A stretch of DNA of 37,788 nt from Verrucomicrobia bacterium GWF2_51_19. GTDB taxonomy: Bacteria > Verrucomicrobiota > Verrucomicrobiia > Opitutales > UBA12508. Shown piece by piece: positions 30,928 through 37,788 of the stretch. Every line of letters starts with the position of its first letter. Positions within the stretch are counted from its first letter, which is position 1. A program made the position numbers and the translations under genes. Below the pieces are notes generated by a model. It was not told the origin of the DNA. It worked only from the letters and a program-made list of their open reading frames with translations, and did no database searches. Where the stretch lies: contig MIDP01000026.1 of assembly GCA_001831095.1 (NCBI GenBank), positions 1 to 37,788 of the forward strand, written 5' to 3'.

Positions 30928-31680
30928 TTAATTTTTCTTGCTGCCTATAACATCAAAAGACAAGAGTTTGCCGACTTTTTTGACGACAATCATGTCGATA
31001 TTGAAGCGATTCAATGACAATGAGAGCACCTTCTCCTCTCTTTTTTCGTTGCCCATGTGTTGTATGTAAAGGACCTCATTCGCGGCGTAACCTGTGCCGT
31101 AAGGGTCTACAAAGATTAGATTTTTTACATTGAGCATTTTTGTTTTCTCAATTGAAACCTTTGGATTTCCAATGTTTAGGGTTCCGCCAACTGTAAATCC
31201 CTGACCGAATTGTGTATACAAGTTTGGCAAAAGACTGAATTCTATATCTTTGTCGCTTTCAACAGTAACGCCGACAGCCTTACCTCCCCAAACAACAACA
31301 AATGAGTTTGCTGGAGCATGCGTGTCAAACAAAGCCTGCAATTCCTTGAGACGCTCAGAAGGATCTCTCTCTACTTGCTTCTGCTCTTCTTTAATAGCAT
31401 TTTCTTTGTTTGTTTTTGCCATGTTCAAGCTGCTTTTCATGAAACTGAGGTCAAAAGCTTTGGACGGATCTTTGGACAATTCTTCCAACAGCGCTAATCC
31501 TTCGTTTATATCGGTTAGAGGTAAATCATGAGCCATCATCATCACTGAACCAATATCTATCTCTTTTATGGCCTTTTCTAACTTTTCATTCATCGCGAAT
31601 GCGCTGTGAGAGAGCAACACCAGGCTTAAGCCCAATGTGAATGTTACTGTTTGCTTTATGAATTTGGGTAGGTAATGCAT
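30928..31680 (-). CDS. Secreted protein of unknown function, AT-rich
   Basis: I do not recognise this 250-residue protein. It begins with a clear Sec signal peptide, TVTFTLGLSLVLLSHSAFAM (about 11-30, cleavage probably after AFA). A charged, helical region follows (about 80-118, rich in Lys/Glu), then a beta-rich part (about 125-250) with VVVWGGKAVGVTVES and VGGTLNIGNPKVSIEKTK. The DNA is clearly AT-richer (roughly 35-40% GC in the lines I counted) than its neighbours, which suggests recent acquisition. An upstream extension to 31851 was rejected because it runs through the second copy of the rsmB-end repeat. Export to the periplasm is likely; function is unknown. Confidence 0.8.
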   Translation of the reverse strand: MHYLPKFIKQTVTFTLGLSLVLLSHSAFAMNEKLEKAIKEIDIGSVMMMAHDLPLTDINEGLALLEELSKDPSKAFDLSFMKSSLNMAKTNKENAIKEEQKQVERDPSERLKELQALFDTHAPANSFVVVWGGKAVGVTVESDKDIEFSLLPNLYTQFGQGFTVGGTLNIGNPKVSIEKTKMLNVKNLIFVDPYGTGYAANEVLYIQHMGNEKREEKVLSLSLNRFNIDMIVVKKVGKLLSFDVIGSKKN

Positions 31681-31753
31681 AGCGGTATGCAAGCTAGAGA
31701 TGGCGAGTTTCCGCGTCAAGATAAAACGTGTTTTAAAACATACCATTTTTAAA

Positions 31754-31793
31754 CGACGGCGCCGCCGCCTTTTTGCTGAAGCGAGGCTAATAA
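31754..31793 (+). repeat. Direct repeat copy 2: displaced rsmB 3' end
   Basis: This is a same-orientation copy of 30840-30879 with 38 of 40 identical bases. It is not attached to any coding frame here. Together the copies look like the two ends of an insertion, or a partial tandem duplication. Confidence 0.9.
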
Positions 31794-31897
31794 TGGATGC
31801 ACAGTCAGCGCTTACCACTACGGTCGAATCGTACTCGCGAAAAAAAACCAAGTGTGCATTTTTGATATATATTTGCGAATGAATAACTTACAAAATG

Positions 31898-32021
31898 TAA
31901 GACCGTTGAAAAATGGCTCTATAGCAAGGCCCGAGGAGCGAGGGCGACAGGAGCGTACGTTGGTACGTGACTTAGCCCGAGTGACGAGAACGCCGCTAGA
32001 GGACATTTTGCAATGGTCTTA
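31898..32021. repeat. Family A palindromic element, copy A3
   Basis: This 124-bp copy runs from taagaccgttgaaaaatgg to acattttgcaatggtctta and is nearly identical to A2, including the central cgtacgttggtacg. Its right arm forms the 3' end of the SNF2 gene (minus strand), encoding residues 765-772 and the stop codon. Confidence 0.9.
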
Positions 32022-34314
32022 GGCATTGAAGCACGGCTGGGAAGTGGTTTTCGAGGAGTGAGGCGTCACTGAGGTTGCCTATAACGGCATCGGATAGTAG
32101 TGATTTTGCGTGTTGGAGCTTGTAGACGTTATCCTCGATCGTTTGAGTGGCGATGAGACGGTAGACAAACACCTTTTTTTTCTGCCCGATGCGGTGGGCG
32201 CGATCAATAGCCTGCTGCTCCACGAAAGGGTTCCACCACGAGTCGAGGAGAATGACACTGTCGGCCGTATTGAGCGTAATGCCCGTCCCGCCCGTTTTTA
32301 GAGAAATGAGAAAAGCGCAGGGCCCGCGGTGATTTTGGAAAGCGTCGACGATGACCTTGCGGTGGAGCGTTTTCCCATTGAGTTCAAAACAGTCGACTTT
32401 CGGGAAAGCCTTTTGTATGGCCGGTTTCAGGCGCAATAAAAATTGTAAAAATTGGCTAAAAATGAGCACCTTGTGTCCATTTTGAAAGCCTTCACAGAGG
32501 AGTTTTTCGAGCATCACCCACTTCGCACTCTGCTGAATCGGCCTGTCTGGATAAACGAGGCCAGGATCGCAGGCAATCTGCCGCAAGCGAGTCAACAGGG
32601 CGAAAAAGTGTATACGGTTGTCTTTCGCCTTTTCAAAAGTGTTGCCAAAAACGGCTTTGCCGGACTCGATCCATTGAGAATATAGGTGTTGCTGCTTTTC
32701 GCTCAAAAAGCACGGAACGGCGATTTCTACCTTTTCCGGAAGTTCCCTCAAAACCTCTTTTTTCGTCCGTCGCAGAACGAATGGGGCTATCTTTTGCTGA
32801 AAGGCGACGCGGTTGGCGTGTTCATGGAGGGCCTTTACGTTCTGGTGAAACAGCCCGGGCATGAGAAAGTGAAAGAGGCTCCAAATGTCGGAAAGGGCGT
32901 TTTCAATCGGCGTTCCGGTGAGCGCTATACGGCCATCGGTTTTCAGAAGACAACAAACTTGCGCAATCTTCGATTTCGGGTTTTTAATGCACTGGGCCTC
33001 GTCGAGAATAACGCATTGAAAGTCGACGGCTTGTAGCTTTTTCGCAGAACGGCGCGCCTGGGAATAGCTGGTGACGTAGATGCCGCTATCGAGGGGCATC
33101 GTGGGGTCCCATTTTCGGAGATTGAGGGTGGGGTAAAAGTGGGCCGCTTCCGTTTCCCAAACAGAGACAACCGTTGCCGGAGCCAAGAGAAGAACGGGTT
33201 TGGTTAGAGACATTTCCGACAAAACACCCAGGATTTGAGCCGTCTTGCCGAGGCCCATTTCGTCGGCCAGCAGGGCCCCGCATTGATGGTTTAAGAGGTG
33301 CTTGATCCAACGCACGCCCTTGATTTGGTAAGGACGCAACAAGGGGTGTTCTTTTTCCAAAAGCGTGCCATCGAGGTCGAGCAAGGAACGTTGCCAGGCC
33401 TCGAGCTCTTCGGAACGCTCTAAAGGAGTGTTGATGGAAAGGTAGAGAGGGACATGATCCAACCCTTCTAATTGCTGCCAAACCTGCTGATCTTCTTTTG
33501 CGAGTCGCACAATGCCATGCCCCGGGAGCAAGACCCACTCGTCTTTCGCCTTCAACAAATGTTTTTGCAGGGCCGAATCGATTGGCTTTTTTAAAAAAGT
33601 CGCCTGCACCGACAAACCACTGCCAACTTTGTCCAACTGAATTCGGATGACTTCCGGATCGCGCAGTAGCTTTTCGACGCTTTCTGGAACCGTCAGGTCA
33701 AAGAGCATCTTCCATTTTGGGAGGTGTTGCTTGACAAAGACCCATATGCGGTAAGGGCTTGACAGGAGAAACCCATTGCCACACTTGAAAAAGCCTGCCT
33801 TGCGCGATAGGTGTGATAGCCGAACGAGGTGTTCTCTGTGGTCCAATGCCACGTTCTCTTTTGAAGCAAAATCCAGCCGCAATCCCTCCCCTATCAGCGA
33901 TAGTTGCAAAGCGAGCTTCGTTGTGGACGCTGGCCTCCTGTGAGTCACCTGAGGCAGGCCTTCGGAGGTAATATGCGCGTCTCTTTGGGGAAATCCCATC
34001 GTGTATTCCGCCAAAAGCGCCTCGATCTCGTATAGCCCCGCAACGGCAAAGGCCTGGAGGTCGTCCGTCGAGTGCGACGAACGAATTTGGATCTCGTTAT
34101 CCCACTCGAGAATAAAGTACCGCTCTTCCCTCGGCTGCGTTATCAGCGTCGCAAACCCCTTTTTGAGCTCGACAGAACGTATGACTCCGCTTTTGTACAA
34201 CTTCCGCCCACGCAGCAACACGTCCTCTGGGAAGCGCGATTCCCAATCAAGCAACACCTTATTCGCCCAGAAATCAAAGCCGTTGGCGCTGAAGATGCGA
34301 TTGGGAATGCGCAT
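31996..34314 (-). CDS. SNF2-family DNA-dependent ATPase/helicase
   Basis: This is a SWI2/SNF2 ATPase that probably remodels protein-DNA or RNA polymerase complexes. The 772-residue product has the helicase core after about 320: DEMGLGKTA (351-359, Walker A), DEAQ (438-441), LTGTPIEN (465-472), FSQF (619-622), GGTGITL (675-681) and DRAHRIGQ (704-711). The N-terminal part (about 1-105) has GRKLYKSGVIRSVEL, a pattern that precedes SWIM zinc fingers, but the Cys and His ligands are absent, so any SWIM finger is degenerate. The start at 34314 avoids overlap with the upstream gene. The final residues (LRPLQNVL) and stop are encoded by repeat A3. Confidence 0.9.
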   Translation of the reverse strand: MRIPNRIFSANGFDFWANKVLLDWESRFPEDVLLRGRKLYKSGVIRSVELKKGFATLITQPREERYFILEWDNEIQIRSSHSTDDLQAFAVAGLYEIEALLAEYTMGFPQRDAHITSEGLPQVTHRRPASTTKLALQLSLIGEGLRLDFASKENVALDHREHLVRLSHLSRKAGFFKCGNGFLLSSPYRIWVFVKQHLPKWKMLFDLTVPESVEKLLRDPEVIRIQLDKVGSGLSVQATFLKKPIDSALQKHLLKAKDEWVLLPGHGIVRLAKEDQQVWQQLEGLDHVPLYLSINTPLERSEELEAWQRSLLDLDGTLLEKEHPLLRPYQIKGVRWIKHLLNHQCGALLADEMGLGKTAQILGVLSEMSLTKPVLLLAPATVVSVWETEAAHFYPTLNLRKWDPTMPLDSGIYVTSYSQARRSAKKLQAVDFQCVILDEAQCIKNPKSKIAQVCCLLKTDGRIALTGTPIENALSDIWSLFHFLMPGLFHQNVKALHEHANRVAFQQKIAPFVLRRTKKEVLRELPEKVEIAVPCFLSEKQQHLYSQWIESGKAVFGNTFEKAKDNRIHFFALLTRLRQIACDPGLVYPDRPIQQSAKWVMLEKLLCEGFQNGHKVLIFSQFLQFLLRLKPAIQKAFPKVDCFELNGKTLHRKVIVDAFQNHRGPCAFLISLKTGGTGITLNTADSVILLDSWWNPFVEQQAIDRAHRIGQKKKVFVYRLIATQTIEDNVYKLQHAKSLLSDAVIGNLSDASLLENHFPAVLQCLRPLQNVL

Positions 34315-34319
34315 AAAAC

Positions 34320-34781
34320 TTAAAATAGGAAACTTTTGTCTTGCGCCAACACGGCCCCGTCTGGCCCTACGACGCGAATTTGCCAGGCGCGGATCGAGTT
34401 GATCTTGCTTGTTTGCCATTCGGGTGTCGTGAACCCGAGAAAGTATTCACTGGCAAGAGGGTTTGCTTGACTCAGTTCGAAGGTCTGAGAACAGCGTTGT
34501 GGATCTTCGCCGAGCACGTAATCGACGATCACCTTTGAGCCCGTTGGCAAGTGTCTGGGCGATCTAGACGCGTCAAACACAAAATAGTTGCCCGAGCGCA
34601 CAATCGGGTCCGTCCGCACAATCGCCCGCCCGCTGCTATTCTCGACGTCTGTAAAGTATTCAGATATCCGCTTAAAATACTCTTCACCTAAAAACTTTAC
34701 CGTCACATAGCGAATGTTCATGTCCGCCATCAAGGAAGACCCCAATAATAGCATCAGCCAATATCTCTTCATAGGTCTCAT
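34320..34781 (-). CDS. Secreted protein of unknown function, upstream of the SNF2 gene
   Basis: This is a 153-residue protein with a hydrophobic N-terminus typical of a signal peptide (MKRYWLMLLLGSSLMA, residues 4-19). The mature part is probably beta-rich, with YVTVKFLGEEYFKRISEYF and GNYFVFDASRS. I recall similar small exported proteins in Verrucomicrobia genomes without known function, but cannot name a family. ATG 34781 and ATG 34772 are both possible; neither has a strong Shine-Dalgarno sequence. It is separated from the SNF2 start by only 5 nt, so the two are likely co-transcribed, although an exported protein with a nuclear-type ATPase is an odd pairing. Confidence 0.7.
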   Translation of the reverse strand: MRPMKRYWLMLLLGSSLMADMNIRYVTVKFLGEEYFKRISEYFTDVENSSGRAIVRTDPIVRSGNYFVFDASRSPRHLPTGSKVIVDYVLGEDPQRCSQTFELSQANPLASEYFLGFTTPEWQTSKINSIRAWQIRVVGPDGAVLAQDKSFLF

Positions 34782-34788
34782 TAAGATG

Positions 34789-34893
34789 CTATGCCTTGAC
34801 ACTCTCCGCAAGCTTTAAAAAGATCTCAATTCTCGTCTCTTGAAAGTAAATCAATCCTGTTATCACATAGAGGATGTTTGTGAGCGCTAGCAA
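34789..34893 (-). CDS. 34-residue single-helix membrane peptide
   Basis: This short frame starts with TTG (34893-34891), preceded by a good Shine-Dalgarno sequence GGAG (34903-34900) at 6-nt spacing, and ends at TAG (34791-34789), 7 nt before the next gene's ATG. The product begins LALTNILYVITGLIYF after the start codon, a hydrophobic helix, then a charged amphipathic tail ending KLAESVKA. It might be a leader peptide or a membrane regulator for the downstream gene. It has no relative I recognise. Confidence 0.35.
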   Translation of the reverse strand: MLALTNILYVITGLIYFQETRIEIFLKLAESVKA

Positions 34894-34972
34894 AAGTTTC
34901 TCCAATGATTTGGGTTTGCGAGAAGACCCTTGACAGAAGTGGCCATTTTGGGCCAATCTCTATACAAAAGCG

Positions 34973-35881
34973 ATGGCGGTACTCAAGCGAATATTCATCA
35001 TGCTACCGGTCTTGGTGACGGTGGTAACGGTGGCTTTTTTTGTCGCGAAGTGGACACCTGGTGGGCCTTTTGATGCCGAAAAGACGGTGTCGGCGGCTGT
35101 CGAAGCCAGACTGAATGCTTATTACGGAATGGATAAGCCACTGTTGGAGCAGTATTGGCAGTATGTATCGCATGTGTTTCGTGGAAACTTGGGCCCGTCG
35201 ACCTCTCACGCCGGCAAGAGCGTACAATCGTTACTATTGCCGCGCATACCACTCAGTCTCGGTATAGGCTTTATATCGGTTAGCTTGGCCGGCATTTTGG
35301 GCATCGCGTTGGGCCTGATCGCAGCCTACAAGCCCAATAGCCTCCGCGACGCCAGTGCCATGAGCTTTGCCCTCATTGGCATTTGTTTGCCGTCCTTTGT
35401 CGTCGGGCCGCTGTTGATTCTCGTGTTCGGATTTAAGCTGAAGTGGTTCAATGTCATGGGCTTAGAAACTTGGAAAGACGCCGTTTTGCCGATCCTTACC
35501 CTCGCCTTGATGTATTCCGGAAATATCGCCCGCCTGACGCGAGGCAGCATGATGGAAGTCAGAAACAGCGAGTATTTGCGAACTGCTAGGGCAAAAGGAC
35601 TAGGACCAATCAAGACTTTCGTCTGGCATGGCTTTCGAAATGCGCTTATTCCTGTCGTGACGTACATTGGCCCGATCTTTGCAGCGGCTATGAGCGGAAC
35701 CCTGGTCATTGAGATGATCTTTAACTTACCTGGAGTCGGTCGGCTGTTTCTCGACGCCATTATGACGCGCGATGACGGCCTCATGCTCGGAACGGTGCTG
35801 TTTTTCGCCGTCTTGGTGCTGGTTTTTAACTTGATTGTCGACCTTCTACTCGTAGCCTTAAACCCAAAAAACGCCCTTTGA
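34973..35881 (+). CDS. oppB: Oligopeptide/dipeptide ABC transporter permease OppB-like
   Basis: This is one of the two membrane subunits of a peptide ABC importer. The 302-residue product has the OppB layout: an N-terminal helix, the conserved PGGPFDAEK region (about 29-40), then five further helices. The EAA loop is ARAKGLGPIKTFVWHGFRNA (about 206-225), which contacts the ATPase subunit. Neither ATPase (OppD/OppF) nor binding protein (OppA) is present before the window ends. It overlaps oppC by 4 bases (TTGA). A TTGACA at 34930-34935 is present, but 25 bp before the nearest TATACA box. Confidence 0.93.
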   Translation: MAVLKRIFIMLPVLVTVVTVAFFVAKWTPGGPFDAEKTVSAAVEARLNAYYGMDKPLLEQYWQYVSHVFRGNLGPSTSHAGKSVQSLLLPRIPLSLGIGFISVSLAGILGIALGLIAAYKPNSLRDASAMSFALIGICLPSFVVGPLLILVFGFKLKWFNVMGLETWKDAVLPILTLALMYSGNIARLTRGSMMEVRNSEYLRTARAKGLGPIKTFVWHGFRNALIPVVTYIGPIFAAAMSGTLVIEMIFNLPGVGRLFLDAIMTRDDGLMLGTVLFFAVLVLVFNLIVDLLLVALNPKNAL

Positions 35882-36696
35882 GCCACAAACGTCCAGTCTT
35901 TCAAAACCGTCGCGTGCGCTTCAGTGCCATTGCCCTGATTGGGCTAGCCGCGCTGTGCTTTTTGGGGCCCGTTTTGGCATCGAACACCTACTTTGAACAG
36001 TCGCTCTTGGGAGCGCAGGGGCCCTCTTTTTTGCATTGGTTTGGAACAGATGAGCTCGGCCGGGACCTCTTTGTGCGCATTTTGTACGGCGGTCGCATAT
36101 CGTTGACCATTGGCCTGGCGGGAACCGTCGTGGCGGTCCTCTTCGGGACGCTCTATGGCTGCCTCGCGGGCTACATCGGTGGACGGACAGACTTTCTCCT
36201 CATGCGTTTCGTCGATGGCATATACCCGCTGCCTTTTACCATGATCGTCATTTTACTGCTGACGCTTTTTGGCCGCAACATCTGGCTGCTCTTCTTCGCT
36301 ATTGGCAGTGTCCGTTGGCTGACGCTCGCCCGTATCGCGCGCAATGAAGCCTGCGTCTTAAAGCAACGGCCGTTCGTCGAGAGCGCCCGCGCCCTGGGCC
36401 AGTCCGACATCGGTATTCTCTTCAAACACATACTGCCCAACCTAGCCGGGACGCTCATTATTTACGCCACGCTCACAGTCCCTAACATCATTCTCGAGGA
36501 GGCCTTTATCAGCTTTTTGGGGCTCGGAGTTCAGCCGCCACTCAGCTCCTGGGGCATTCTTATTCAGGACGGCGCTCGCACGCTCGAAGAGTTCCCATGG
36601 CTCCTTTTGTTCCCCTCGCTCTTCTTTTTTTCCGTCCTCTTTTTCTTCAACTTTCTCGGAGATGGCCTGCGTGATGCCATCGATTCAAAGTGCTAA
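35878..36696 (+). CDS. oppC: Oligopeptide/dipeptide ABC transporter permease OppC-like
   Basis: This is the second permease subunit, pairing with OppB. The 272-residue product contains HWFGTDELGRDLFVRILYGG (about 53-72), the OppC hallmark, six hydrophobic segments, the EAA loop ESARALGQSDIGILFKHILP (about 166-185) and FLGLGVQPPLSSWG. The start is TTG at 35878, overlapping the oppB stop; no ATG gives a complete first helix. It is slightly shorter than many OppC proteins because the N-terminal tail is brief. The following M23 peptidase gene begins 14 nt after its stop. Confidence 0.92.
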   Translation: MSHKRPVFQNRRVRFSAIALIGLAALCFLGPVLASNTYFEQSLLGAQGPSFLHWFGTDELGRDLFVRILYGGRISLTIGLAGTVVAVLFGTLYGCLAGYIGGRTDFLLMRFVDGIYPLPFTMIVILLLTLFGRNIWLLFFAIGSVRWLTLARIARNEACVLKQRPFVESARALGQSDIGILFKHILPNLAGTLIIYATLTVPNIILEEAFISFLGLGVQPPLSSWGILIQDGARTLEEFPWLLLFPSLFFFSVLFFFNFLGDGLRDAIDSKC

Positions 36697-36710
36697 AGAT
36701 AATATTTAAA

Positions 36711-37664
36711 ATGTTTTTATTTCGTATCAGTTTTTTCCTCCCACTCGCTCTGTTGGCTGAAACAACCTTAGCCACGATCGGCTATCCGACCGCGCTGTCG
36801 CTGCAAAACGGGCCGCAAACATTCATCCAGCCGACCATCGCCGGCACGGTTGAATCCGGCATGTGGGGCAATGTCCGCGAGTACGGCAGACGTTTCCACA
36901 AGGGCATCGACATCCGATCGGCACAAAAAGACAGGCGCGGAGAACCAACCGACCCCGTTTTGAGCATTTTGGACGGCACTGTCATGTATGTAAACAAGGT
37001 GTCGGGCAGGAGCAGTTACGGGTGTTACGTCGTCGTCCAGCACGATCTCGACATGCCACTCTTCACGACCTACGCCCACATGTCACACATCGATGTCGTT
37101 GAGGGGCAGAAGGTTGTGAAGGGCCAATCATTGGGCATCATGGGCCGTAATTCACTCGGTCGACTCTTCCCAAAAGACCGCGCCCACGTCCATTTCGAGA
37201 CCGGCCTGCAGCTCTCTAACTCCAATTTCCAGGCCTGGTACAACAAAACCTATAAGCGCACAAACCCTAATTTTCACGGTCTCTGGAACGGCCTCAACTT
37301 TATTGCTTGGAACCCACTCGCCTTCTACGCGGCACTGAATCAGGGTGTCTCGCTCTCCGACTTTATTAAAAACCTCCCAACCGACCTCGTTGTCCGCATT
37401 CGCACACAAACCGTCCCAGCCTTCGTTACCCGCTACCCGAAGTTGCTGAAGGCACCTTTACCGGCAAAAGTCGAAGGCTGGGAAATCGAGTTCACATGGT
37501 TCGGCCTCCCCAAAGCCTGGACACCTATGACTATTGCCCCCGCTCAACGACGCTCCTTTGTCCCCTCCCCTTCTCTCCGCGCCACCCACCAAGACCTCCT
37601 CTATCTCTCCAATAACAACCCCAAACTTTTCCTCGAGAAAGTCCTCTACCTGTGCGGCTTGTGA
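36711..37664 (+). CDS. Secreted M23-family metallopeptidase
   Basis: M23/LytM enzymes cut peptidoglycan cross-bridges or activate amidases. The 317-residue product has a signal peptide (FLFRISFFLPLALLAETTLA, residues 2-21) and a LytM domain (about 55-170) with the zinc ligands His63 and Asp67 (HKGID), His161 in AHVHFET, and the supporting YAH (121-123). The pattern is complete, so it is probably active. The C-terminal half (about 175-317) is not a domain I recognise. An in-frame GTG at 36690 overlaps oppC; I prefer the ATG at 36711 because the signal peptide then starts normally. It may recycle or remodel the wall alongside peptide uptake by OppBC. Confidence 0.85.
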   Translation: MFLFRISFFLPLALLAETTLATIGYPTALSLQNGPQTFIQPTIAGTVESGMWGNVREYGRRFHKGIDIRSAQKDRRGEPTDPVLSILDGTVMYVNKVSGRSSYGCYVVVQHDLDMPLFTTYAHMSHIDVVEGQKVVKGQSLGIMGRNSLGRLFPKDRAHVHFETGLQLSNSNFQAWYNKTYKRTNPNFHGLWNGLNFIAWNPLAFYAALNQGVSLSDFIKNLPTDLVVRIRTQTVPAFVTRYPKLLKAPLPAKVEGWEIEFTWFGLPKAWTPMTIAPAQRRSFVPSPSLRATHQDLLYLSNNNPKLFLEKVLYLCGL

Positions 37665-37690
37665 AAAAGGCGTGAAAGCTCGTTTCCCTC
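37665..37690. repeat. Family B terminal fragment, copy B5
   Basis: The bases aaaaaggcgtgaaagctcgt followed by ttccc are the complement of the outer part of B3 (gaaacgagctttcacgg), with about 21 of 25 matches. The fragment begins directly after the TGA stop of the M23 gene. Confidence 0.6.
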
Positions 37691-37692
37691 GG

Positions 37693-37705
37693 TCGCTAAT
37701 GATTG
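37693..37705 (+). repeat. Short dispersed repeat, copy 4 (partial)
   Basis: The 13 bases tcgctaatgattg match the core of the repeat at 179-196. Confidence 0.35.
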
Positions 37706-37734
37706 CCGTGCTTCATCATAAGGAAGGTTCATAA

Positions 37735-37788
37735 ATGCGCTAGCAAGGCTACCTTGCCAGGGCCAAGACGTTAAAAGATGGCTGCAGA
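37735..37788. repeat. Possible family A fragment at the window edge
   Basis: The bases aaatgcgctagcaaggc resemble aaatgcgcctatagcaaggc of family A, with a few bases missing. A small stem gcaagg/ccttgc (37743-37748, 37752-37757) follows. No coding frame is evident here; the window ends before more can be seen. Confidence 0.3.

Noticed and set aside
31681-31851. A 57-residue N-terminal extension of the AT-rich secreted protein
   Set aside because: It would place sequence before the signal peptide and its Arg-rich stretch is the complement of the duplicated rsmB end.
34315-34419. A 35-residue N-terminal extension of the SNF2 protein
   Set aside because: It overlaps the end of the upstream secreted-protein gene and is simply Arg-rich out-of-frame sequence; ATG 34314 follows that gene's stop directly.
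34930-34966. TTGACA and TATACA as the oppB promoter
   Set aside because: The spacing of 25 bp is too long for a normal sigma-70 promoter; only the TATACA box may be real.

Overview
The window is a gene-dense bacterial chromosome segment. The set of genes suggests a motile, Gram-negative member of the Verrucomicrobiota, probably class Opitutae. This is inference from a Gre factor with a very long N-terminal extension, lpxA and an arabinose-5-phosphate isomerase gene (LPS synthesis), a DUF4013 membrane protein and a complete flagellar export core. I see no rRNA, tRNA, CRISPR array, prophage or transposase gene.

Layout. (1) 270-9330: a plus-strand flagellar block, fliQ-fliR-flhB-flhA-flhF-small membrane protein-fliA/whiG-type sigma-motA-motB-small Cys protein: export gate, placement GTPase, late sigma factor and stator. 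(2) 9428-12991: DUF4013 protein, lpxA (minus), rplU-rpmA and two tandem MarC-family proteins. (3) 13116-20475: rmuC, the rpsO-pnp pair (minus), an RDD protein overlapping tsaD, pfkA (minus) and a 32-residue basic peptide. (4) 20609-25957: metG; a minus-strand lipoprotein-kpsF-fabG run; hemW. (5) 26119-34893: a three-domain REC/phosphatase/ATPase regulator, a giant Gre factor, rsmB, an AT-rich secreted protein flanked by copies of the rsmB 3' end, a SNF2 helicase and a secreted protein. (6) 34973-37664: oppB-oppC permeases and an M23 peptidase.

The most striking content is not a gene. The window is seeded with palindromic, non-coding elements. Families A and B (about 124-137 bp) end in TAA(AA)GACC...GGTC(TT)TTA and have a GTAC-rich centre. 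Family C (about 100 bp) is made of two hairpins. Half-elements are also common. They sit at gene borders with unusual precision: the terminal TAA is the stop codon of motA, rmuC, lpxA and pfkA; two A copies end exactly 5 bp before the start codons of flhB and motB; one A half-element is read in frame inside tsaD; and another A copy encodes the last residues of the SNF2 protein. No mobilising enzyme is present, so these look like MITE- or REP-like passengers that have become part of gene starts, ends and one protein.

Other items are a 40-bp direct duplication of the rsmB 3' end bracketing an AT-rich gene (an attL/attR-like layout), several promoters whose -10 box lies only 6-10 nt before the start codon (candidate leaderless mRNAs), and two very short candidate genes. 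Function calls rest on motif recognition by eye. Start sites are my choice where stated.
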